From Chloroflexota bacterium (GTDB taxonomy: Bacteria; Chloroflexota; Limnocylindria; QHBO01), in assembly GCA_020848055.1 (NCBI GenBank), contig JADLBB010000198.1:1-7954 (forward strand): a stretch of 7,954 nt of DNA, given 5' to 3'. Each line of letters starts with the position of its first letter. Position 1 is the first letter of the stretch. Made by a program: the position numbers and the translations under genes. Shown piece after piece: positions 1 through 5,003 of this stretch. The notes under the pieces are model-generated. The model saw nothing but the letters and a program-made list of their open reading frames with translations. It was not told the DNA's origin and did no database searches.

Positions 1-42
1 CCGACAAGCTGCCCTGATGATCGGCGCACCCGCCCCTCACGC

Positions 43-171
43 GTGGCCAAACGAGCGACACCAGCAACAGCCAACCCCCGCTTCTCACCGACCGGCGAGC
101 ACGCGGCCAAGAAGCGGACGGTCATCCGCAAGCTGAGCGACTTCTTCGAGCGATTCTTCGGCCTCAGCTGA
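43..171 (+). CDS. Small basic protein of unknown function (42 aa), convergent to the operon
   Basis: The reading frame from GTG 43 to TGA 169-171 gives a 42-residue protein. Its N-terminal half is rich in Ala, Pro, Thr and Lys, and its C-terminal half is a probable amphipathic helix (KLSDFFERFFGLS) carrying four Phe. I do not recognise the family. Support for coding is the codon bias: of the last 24 codons, 23 end in G or C, as in the neighbouring genes, and 34 of all 42 do. The 14 codons before the GTG show a weaker bias, which is why I prefer this start. The frame is nevertheless open to the left window edge, so it could be the tail of a longer protein. No Shine-Dalgarno sequence precedes the GTG, so translation might be leaderless. 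The helix could bind a membrane or a partner protein, but nothing in the sequence decides this. Confidence 0.45.
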   Translation: MAKRATPATANPRFSPTGEHAAKKRTVIRKLSDFFERFFGLS

Positions 172-275
172 CGCGTAGGACTCGCCGGCAGGCGGAGGCG
201 GGGAACGCTGGCCGCGGGGTTCACCCGATGAATCGCCGGAATCACGCCCGGCGGTGGGTTCGGGCTATGCGCCGG

Positions 276-287
276 CCGATCTATCGG
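276..287. repeat. Hairpin copy A (CCGATCTATCGG)
   Basis: This is a 5-bp stem (CCGAT/ATCGG) around CT. It sits inside a second 5-bp stem, 269-273 with 295-299 (GCGCC/GGCGC). It matches hairpin copy B at 338-349 except for one compensatory base-pair change. Confidence 0.35.
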
Positions 288-322
288 GACCTGTGGCGCC
301 TGGCTCGTTCGAGAACCACTCC

Positions 323-337
323 CGGGTGCTATACCCG
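323..337. repeat. Hairpin CGGGT-GCTAT-ACCCG
   Basis: This is a perfect 5-bp stem with a 5-nt loop, ending at the base before hairpin copy B so that the two could stack coaxially. The motif CGGGCTAT at 261-268, ahead of copy A, resembles its left half. That suggests the two halves of the intergenic region share a diverged module. Confidence 0.35.
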
Positions 338-349
338 CCGACCTGTCGG
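338..349. repeat. Hairpin copy B (CCGACCTGTCGG)
   Basis: This is a 5-bp stem (CCGAC/GTCGG) around CT. Relative to copy A at 276-287, the T-A pair is replaced by a C-G pair, so pairing is preserved. It overlaps by two bases the alternative stem 348-352/358-362 (GGTGA/TCACC). Confidence 0.35.
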
Positions 350-364
350 TGAAGGCGTCACCCT

Positions 365-413
365 CGCTCCCCGCCGGGCGTGAAACCCGCGAAATATCGG
401 CGGGAGTGGAGCG
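365..413 (-). terminator. Strong GC hairpin after the operon's last stop, possible terminator
   Basis: Two stacked stems, 365-369/409-413 (CGCTC/GAGCG) and 370-376/398-404 (CCCGCCG/CGGCGGG), are separated only by a 4-nt bulge at 405-408. Together they make a 12-bp hairpin with a loop of about 21 nt. On the minus strand it begins 12 nt after the TAG of the peptidase gene. No U-tract follows on either strand, so it is not a classical intrinsic terminator. It may work as a U-less terminator, a Rho-assisted pause or an mRNA-stabilising 3' hairpin. Its stem shares bases 371-376 with the long inverted repeat, so the two folds compete. Confidence 0.45.
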
Positions 414-425
414 AACCGGGGCGAG

Positions 426-1535
426 CTACCTGATGACCTGAGCCTCGCGCGGAGCAGCGGTCAGCAGTCGCGGCCCACCCGCCTCGAGGACCACGATATC
501 CTCGATCCGGATGCCGGTGACGCCCGGCAGGTAGATCCCCGGCTCCACGCTGAACACCATCCCGGCTTCGAGTCGCGAGGACACGCCGCGCCGAACGCTG
601 GGCGGCTCGTGGGTCTGCAGGCCGATGCCGTGGCCCAACCCATGCCCGTAGGGCTCCACGCCCTCGCGGGCGATCCGCTCGCGGGCGATCGCGTCGATGT
701 CCTGGCCGTCGACGCCCACCGCCAGCGCGTCGATGGCGAGGGCCTGCGCCTCGCGCACCGCGTCGTGATAGCGGCGGATGTCGGCCGGCACGTCGCCGAC
801 GAACAGGGTGCGGGTCGTATCGGACCGGTAGCCGTCGACGATGCAGCCGAAGTCGATGAGCAGCACGTTGCCGGGCTCGACGCGCGCGTCGGACGGGCGA
901 CCGTGCGGCATGGCGGCGCGGGCCCCGGCCAGCACGATCGTGTCGAACGCCAACCCCTCCGCGCCGTGCGAGCGGAACCAGCCCTCCAGCTCCCAGGCGA
1001 CCTCGCGCTCGGTCATGCCGGGACGGATCCATTCGACCAGGTGCGCCAGGCAGGCGTCGGCCAGGGCGCAGGCGCGACCGATGGCGTCCACCTCAACCGG
1101 GGTCTTGAGGATGCGGAGCGGGACGAGCTCGTCGTCCATGGCGTGCAGCTCGACGCCCGGCGCCGCGGCCGCCAGCGCGGCCCACTCGGCGTGCGACACG
1201 ACCGCAGCCTCCAGGCCGAGTGACTCGATCTCGCGGTCGAGCAGCATCGGCGGCAGGTCGACGGCCATTGCGCCGAAGGTCTGGACCAGGGTCCAACCGG
1301 GCGCTTCAAGGCTCGCCTGCTCGGTGTAGCGCGAATCGGCCAGGATCAGGTTCGCATCGCGCGTGACGAGCAGCGATCCGGACCAGCCCGAGGTCGGGCC
1401 CTCGGCGTCGGAGAGGCGAAAGCCGCTGTAGTAGCGCTTGTTGGCCGCGCGCGACAGCAGGATGGCGTCCAGGCCATGGGCGTCGAGCAGAGCGCGCAGC
1501 GCCGCCAGGCGCGCATCGGCCAGGGCATCGGTCAT
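426..1535 (-). CDS. pepP: M24-family Xaa-Pro aminopeptidase / Xaa-Pro dipeptidase
   Basis: The product is a 369-aa cytosolic metallopeptidase that removes N-terminal residues preceding proline or splits Xaa-Pro dipeptides. Residues 1-135 form a creatinase-type N-terminal domain and about 145-369 the pita-bread catalytic domain. All five expected metal ligands are visible: D228 (IDFG), D239 (SDTTRT), H302 (GHGIGL), E331 (SVEPGIY) and E345 (RIED). The active-site-type histidines H211 (MPHGR) and H309 (QTHE) are also present. The length matches the short class of these enzymes (about 350-370 aa), not the 440-aa enterobacterial PepP. The ATG at 1535-1533 overlaps the mltG stop as ATGA. An upstream extension in the same frame is rejected because it runs through mltG. 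The family is certain. Aminopeptidase versus dipeptidase cannot be settled from sequence, so the symbol is provisional (pepQ is the alternative). Confidence 0.93.
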   Translation of the reverse strand: MTDALADARLAALRALLDAHGLDAILLSRAANKRYYSGFRLSDAEGPTSGWSGSLLVTRDANLILADSRYTEQASLEAPGWTLVQTFGAMAVDLPPMLLDREIESLGLEAAVVSHAEWAALAAAAPGVELHAMDDELVPLRILKTPVEVDAIGRACALADACLAHLVEWIRPGMTEREVAWELEGWFRSHGAEGLAFDTIVLAGARAAMPHGRPSDARVEPGNVLLIDFGCIVDGYRSDTTRTLFVGDVPADIRRYHDAVREAQALAIDALAVGVDGQDIDAIARERIAREGVEPYGHGLGHGIGLQTHEPPSVRRGVSSRLEAGMVFSVEPGIYLPGVTGIRIEDIVVLEAGGPRLLTAAPREAQVIR

Positions 1536-2914
1536 GCGCCGGCACACTCGTTGCGGGCCTTCTCGACGTTGGCGCTGTGCTCGGCCAGGGTCCGTGAGAA
1601 GTAGTGCGACCCGTCGCGCACGCCGTTCGGGCAGCCGGCCACGAAGAACAGGTATCCCTCGTCGAGCGGGGCGTTTGCCACCGCGGCGATCGAGTCGGTG
1701 CGCGGTGCGGCGATCGGCATCGGCGGGAGTCCGGGCTGGGTGTAGGTCTGGAAGCCGAGCAGGTATTCCTCGAGGGCCACGTCGCCACCAGCGACCTGGA
1801 GCTGAGGCCACCAGTCCACCGCGCCCCAGCCGTCCACCGGCAGGAAGGCGCCGGGCGTGCCGGTCAGCATCGGGTGACCGATCGGGCGGACCTCGCCGGT
1901 GACGAGGCCGTACTGCAGCGTCGGGTCGGCGTTGAGCAGGCCGACGGTCTGCGGATTATCGGGCTCCAGGAAGCGCTTGATGTAGACCGCTGCGATGAGC
2001 GGGCGCTCGGCGGGCAGCACCGCCTCGCGCTCGACGATGCTGGCGATGATGACCGCCTCATCGATCGTCAGGCCCTTGGCCGCGATCCCGTCGCGGATCT
2101 CCGGCGTCAGGCGGTCACCGAACAGGGTCAGCAGCCTGGTGATGACCGCGCGCGGCGTGGAGTCTGGCCCGGAGAGCTGATACTCGAGCGTCTCGGGCAC
2201 GATGTAGCCCTCCAGCGACCGTCCGGCGGGCAGATCGGCGAGGAAGTCGAACCCGTTGAGCAGGTCCGCGGGCGGCGCCTGGAGCATGGCGGCCAGCTCC
2301 TCCATGTTCGTCGTCATCTCGCTCTGGCTGAACGCGGCCACGATCTCCTCCAGGCGCAGCCCCTCGCGCAGGGTGACGGTCGTGGTCGGCCCGAACGGCA
2401 CGCCCTGCAGGGCGGCCACGATCTCCGACGGGCGCAGCGTCGGCGACAGGTCGAACGTGCCGGCCGCCAGCGTGCCCTCGCGCTCCGAGGTGATGACCGC
2501 GTACTGGAACGCGATCTGGCTGGCGATCAGTCCCTCGTCGTACAACAGTTGCCCGATGCGGGCGTCGGTCGCGCCCTGCGGGATCTCGACCGTGATGCGC
2601 TGCTGCTGGTCGGAGGCGGGGGTGTCCGCCATGGCCTCCGGGCGGTACCACTGCACGAAGTCCTGCACGAGGCCATGCTCGATCGCGCCCGGATTGGCCT
2701 CGACCCAGGCCATGACGCGCGGCGCGAAGAACGAGTTGAAGCCGAAGATGAGCGCCGCCACCAGCAGCGTGATCGAGCCGCCGATCCACAGGATCAGCAG
2801 GATCGGCTGCGCGCGACGCCGGCGCCGCATCGGTCCCTCGCGCTGCTCGCGAAGCTGCCGGATGCGCGCGTTTCGGCGCTCCTCGTAGTCCCCCGGGGCG
2901 GGGCGTCGGGTCAT
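1532..2914 (-). CDS. mltG: Endolytic murein transglycosylase MltG
   Basis: MltG (YceG-like) is a 460-aa membrane-anchored lytic transglycosylase that cleaves nascent peptidoglycan strands and sets glycan chain length. An Arg-rich cytosolic segment (residues 1-35) precedes one TM helix (about 37-62), giving an N-in, C-out topology. The extracytoplasmic part has a LysM-like region (about 106-172), the LEGYIVPETLEY motif (234-245), the catalytic ASIVERE motif with E295, and NADPTLQYGL (328-337). The family's C-terminal GLPP...I..P segment is at 395-404, and the YLFFVA and H-F-S-TL-EH motifs follow. Between the DPT motif and GLPP is an insert of about 33 residues containing VDWWPQL (366-372). C428 and C457 lie outside the membrane and might form a disulfide. 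The ATG at 2914 overlaps the yqgF stop and follows a good AGGAGA. Confidence 0.95.
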   Translation of the reverse strand: MTRRPAPGDYEERRNARIRQLREQREGPMRRRRRAQPILLILWIGGSITLLVAALIFGFNSFFAPRVMAWVEANPGAIEHGLVQDFVQWYRPEAMADTPASDQQQRITVEIPQGATDARIGQLLYDEGLIASQIAFQYAVITSEREGTLAAGTFDLSPTLRPSEIVAALQGVPFGPTTTVTLREGLRLEEIVAAFSQSEMTTNMEELAAMLQAPPADLLNGFDFLADLPAGRSLEGYIVPETLEYQLSGPDSTPRAVITRLLTLFGDRLTPEIRDGIAAKGLTIDEAVIIASIVEREAVLPAERPLIAAVYIKRFLEPDNPQTVGLLNADPTLQYGLVTGEVRPIGHPMLTGTPGAFLPVDGWGAVDWWPQLQVAGGDVALEEYLLGFQTYTQPGLPPMPIAAPRTDSIAAVANAPLDEGYLFFVAGCPNGVRDGSHYFSRTLAEHSANVEKARNECAGA

Positions 2915-3363
2915 GCGGTCTCCTGGGTCGGGTCTGTCGGATGGCTCGGCGCCTCGGGCAGGGCGTCCAGGTATTGTTGCAGGATCAGGCGGGCAGCGGC
3001 CGAGTCTACCTCGCCGCCTGACCGATGCGCCCGCCGGCCCTCCGCGCCAAGCTGTTCCGCCGCCGCCCACGAGGTGAATCGCTCGTCGCTGTAGCACACC
3101 GTTGCGCCGATCTGGGCCAGCGCGTCGCCGAACGCCCGCGCGCGACGCGCCTGGGCACCCTCGCTGCCGTCGGCGTGCAGCGGCAGGCCGATGACGATGA
3201 CATCGGCGCCCTCCGACGCGAGCAGCCGCCCCACCTCGGCGACGGCCGCGGCCTGGCTGCGCGTCCGGATCGCCGGCCGTTCGAAGGCCATGCCGGTCTC
3301 CGTGTCGGCCACCGCCACGCCGATGCGGCGCTCACCGTGGTCCAGTCCGATGAGCCGGCTCAC
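2911..3363 (-). CDS. ruvX: YqgF/RuvX family RNase H-fold protein, putative pre-16S rRNA nuclease / Holliday junction resolvase
   Basis: This is a 150-aa cytosolic RNase H-like protein. The family is linked to maturation of the 16S rRNA 5' end and, by homology, to Holliday junction resolution. The acidic active-site residues are all in place: D8 in GLDHGERRIGVAVAD, E94 in SDERFTSWAAAEQL and D120 in EVDSAAARLILQQYLD. The conserved GLPLHADGS segment is at 59-67. Length is normal for the family (about 135-155 aa). The GTG at 3363 is chosen because the RNase H beta-1 strand begins within five residues and because it overlaps the upstream stop codon as GTGA. The frame could open further upstream (to 3429), but that would lie inside the preceding gene. 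No strong Shine-Dalgarno sequence is seen, so coupling to the upstream cistron is likely. Position between alaS and mltG is a widespread arrangement. Confidence 0.95.
   Translation of the reverse strand: MSRLIGLDHGERRIGVAVADTETGMAFERPAIRTRSQAAAVAEVGRLLASEGADVIVIGLPLHADGSEGAQARRARAFGDALAQIGATVCYSDERFTSWAAAEQLGAEGRRAHRSGGEVDSAAARLILQQYLDALPEAPSHPTDPTQETA
2919..2924 (-). promoter_or_regulatory. Ribosome binding site of mltG
   Basis: AGGAGA on the minus strand lies 4 nt before the ATG at 2914, inside the end of yqgF. It supports that start against the longer open frame upstream and suggests MltG can initiate on its own as well as by coupling. Confidence 0.7.
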
Positions 3364-5003
3364 GGTTCGGCAACCTGGACATCGATGCGCCAGTCGCTGT
3401 CGGGCACGGTCCCGACCCACGCCGGCCACAACTCGACCGTCGCGCTGCCAAGGTCCGACAGGGCGGCCTCGGCGTCGGCCGCAGAGCGGCCGATGGTGCG
3501 CTCAAGGACCTCGGCCCGATCGATGACCGGCAGGCGGATGCCACGCACCTCGACCGGCACGACCAGCCCGTTGCCCTCGCGTCGAGCGACGCCGATGGTC
3601 ACCGCGGTCTGGGCCTCGTCGAGCTGCCACCCATCCGGCACGACCGATGAATTTGCCGCGAAGCGCTCTGTCGCGAGCTGCTGCACGTCGGACGTGGCGG
3701 CGTACACGCGGTCGTACCCCCACTCCGAGCTCAGTTCGGCGGTGGGGACGTCCCGCTTGCCGACCAGCCCGTCGAGCCCGATGATCTCCGGGGCGGGCGG
3801 TCCCTCGCCGACATCGGCGAAGACCGTGCCGTCCGTGGTGGACAGCGCCTCGGCCAGCGCCGCTTCGAGTGCCTCGTGCAACGCCGCCAGGGCGGCATCG
3901 ACGTCCTCCTGCTTGAACTCGGGGCCGGTGGAGGTCTCTCCCCCGGTCGTCGGCTCCGCGTTGAGGACCAGCGCCTCGGTGATGGTCGGGAAGCCGCGCA
4001 ACTGACCGGCGAGATCGCGGTCGACGATCGTGTTGATCGCCTCGGCCGCCACGTTGCCAGTCGGGCCCGGTTGCGACGCGGTGACGTTGGCGTCGACCTC
4101 ACCCGCGGTGATGCCACCACCGAACGGATCGAAGCGGCCGGCGGGCACGACGACTTCGGCATCGGTCGCGAACGTCTGTTCCTCGGCCGCCACCAGGCTG
4201 CCCGCCGGCACCCGGACCGCGAAGAAGTTCCAGTTGAAGAACGTGACCGTTCCGGTGGCGGTCGTGTTGATGTCGTACGTGCCGGTGGCCGTCGCGGTGA
4301 CGGTCTCGGTCACCGATCCCTGGAGGCGCTCCGGCTCGGAGAAGGTGACGAGATCCGACACCGGCCCGACGATCTCGGTGCGCGGCGTGATGGCGATGGT
4401 GGCCGCCGGCAGGACGAGGGCGGCGATGACGCCCCAGGTCACCAGCACCGCGCCGATGATGCCCAGCCCAACCGCGGTCGACAGGCGGCGACGGCGAGGC
4501 GGCCCGCGACGCTGGCCCGGCGGTGGTGGCCGGCGGTGCGCCGGGCGCGAACCGTGACGCGGACCATGCCGTGGGTCCGGGCGATCGTGCGTGACGGCCA
4601 CGACGGTGGTGTCGGCCGCTCGCGACACCGGTGCGTGTGGTTCGGTCGAGACAGGTGCGGGCAGATCCGGCCCGCGCACGACGTGGATGGCGGCGGTCTG
4701 TGTCAGCGCGTCCGGCGCCTCGCTCGGCGCGGCGCCCTGGGCCTCTTCAACGCTGGCGTGGCTCGCAAGGCCGGCCTCTGCGGCCAGGGAACGCGTGAGC
4801 GCGTCGCCGACCACCGCCACCTCCCGCCCGTCGTCGGCGGCTGACCTCGCGAGGAGACGCAATGCCACCGCGCTCGATGTCGCCCGTGAGCGGCCCGGTG
4901 CCACCACGACCACCGGCCCGGGATCGGCGGCGCGAATGCGGCGGATGACGCTGGTGATCTCGTCATCGACCTCGAGGTAGATGAGGGTCGGCACCTCGCT
5001 CAC
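3360..5003 (-). CDS. Single-pass membrane protein with baseplate-J-like extracytoplasmic domain
   Basis: This 547-aa protein has four parts. Residues 6-110 are an alpha/beta domain (LIYLEVDDEITSVIRRI, then VVVVAPG and VAVVG strands) that looks Rossmann-like. Residues 111-174 are a low-complexity Pro/Arg/His linker. Residues about 176-200 form one TM helix, with the positive Arg cluster before it predicting N-in topology. Residues 204-547 are extracytoplasmic. Within them, about 248-325 carry the pattern GTVTFFN, VPAG, F-T, VVVPAG, then V-AS-PGPTGNV. That pattern matches the baseplate J/gp47-like core as found in non-phage membrane proteins. A Glu/Ala-rich helix (365-388) and a terminal domain ending VELWPAWVG follow. 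The GTG overlaps the upstream stop, with GGGAG 8 nt before it. The function is unknown. A phage origin is unlikely given the coupled housekeeping neighbours. Confidence 0.85.
   Translation of the reverse strand: MSEVPTLIYLEVDDEITSVIRRIRAADPGPVVVVAPGRSRATSSAVALRLLARSAADDGREVAVVGDALTRSLAAEAGLASHASVEEAQGAAPSEAPDALTQTAAIHVVRGPDLPAPVSTEPHAPVSRAADTTVVAVTHDRPDPRHGPRHGSRPAHRRPPPPGQRRGPPRRRRLSTAVGLGIIGAVLVTWGVIAALVLPAATIAITPRTEIVGPVSDLVTFSEPERLQGSVTETVTATATGTYDINTTATGTVTFFNWNFFAVRVPAGSLVAAEEQTFATDAEVVVPAGRFDPFGGGITAGEVDANVTASQPGPTGNVAAEAINTIVDRDLAGQLRGFPTITEALVLNAEPTTGGETSTGPEFKQEDVDAALAALHEALEAALAEALSTTDGTVFADVGEGPPAPEIIGLDGLVGKRDVPTAELSSEWGYDRVYAATSDVQQLATERFAANSSVVPDGWQLDEAQTAVTIGVARREGNGLVVPVEVRGIRLPVIDRAEVLERTIGRSAADAEAALSDLGSATVELWPAWVGTVPDSDWRIDVQVAEP

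Larger units (their letters stand above)
213..391. repeat. Bipartite inverted repeat (12 bp + 9 bp), arms about 180 nt apart
   Basis: Bases 213-224 pair with 380-391 at 11 of 12 positions; the one mismatch is G219 against A385. Bases 246-254 pair with 371-379 at all 9 positions. The right arm is continuous over 21 bases, and the left arm is the same 21 bases interrupted by 21 nt (225-245). The bases just before the second left block (242-245) can also pair with 380-383, so 242-254/371-383 is a perfect 13-bp alternative. As RNA this would close a rod of about 179 nt. As DNA it would be the terminal inverted repeats of a small element. No flanking target duplication was evident. Confidence 0.5.
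172..425. other. Non-coding region dense in inverted repeats, possibly a structured RNA
   Basis: This 254-bp stretch between two convergent genes holds no convincing ORF. It contains many potential hairpins: 234-239/248-253, 269-273/295-299 enclosing 276-287, 323-337, 338-349, 348-362 and 365-413. A bipartite inverted repeat also joins 213-254 to 371-391. Several of these pairings exclude each other. I looked on both strands for the landmarks of tRNA, tmRNA, RNase P RNA, SRP RNA, T-box and TPP/cobalamin riboswitches and did not see them. The stretch could be a standalone non-coding RNA, the 3' UTR and terminator region of the operon, or a degenerate miniature element. High GC content alone also generates short palindromes. 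Confidence 0.4.

Noticed and set aside
1..17. Possible end of an upstream gene (...DKLP, TGA at 15-17)
   Set aside because: Only four codons are visible, so it cannot be told from chance.
17..133. Plus-strand ORF from ATG 17
   Set aside because: The translation is low-complexity (Arg/Ser/Pro/Gln) and out of frame with the well-biased small ORF at 43-171.
307..316. GTTCGAGAAC, which resembles a tRNA T-loop or a LexA-type palindrome
   Set aside because: The flanks do not form a 5-bp T-stem or a cloverleaf. The LexA-type box has the opposite arm order (GAAC-N4-GTTC), and the spacing here is 2 nt.
1536..1811. N-terminal extension of the M24 peptidase to 461 aa
   Set aside because: It would overlap mltG by more than 270 bases with Arg/Pro-rich residues. 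The ATG at 1535 overlaps the mltG stop and begins the creatinase N-domain at the normal place.
1604..3094. 496-codon open frame on the plus strand
   Set aside because: It lies entirely antisense to mltG and yqgF, which have clear family motifs. Its translation is Arg/Gly/Asp-rich without recognisable domains, as expected of a shadow frame in high-GC DNA.
3876..4844. 322-codon plus-strand open frame, and similar ones at 5078-6070 and 5769-6902
   Set aside because: They are antisense to well-supported minus-strand genes, with low-complexity Arg/Ala/Gly composition and no motifs.
3360..5003. Prophage or contractile-injection origin of the baseplate-J-like gene
   Set aside because: There are no other phage, tail or integrase genes, it has a TM helix and a cytosolic head, and it is translationally coupled on both sides within a housekeeping operon.
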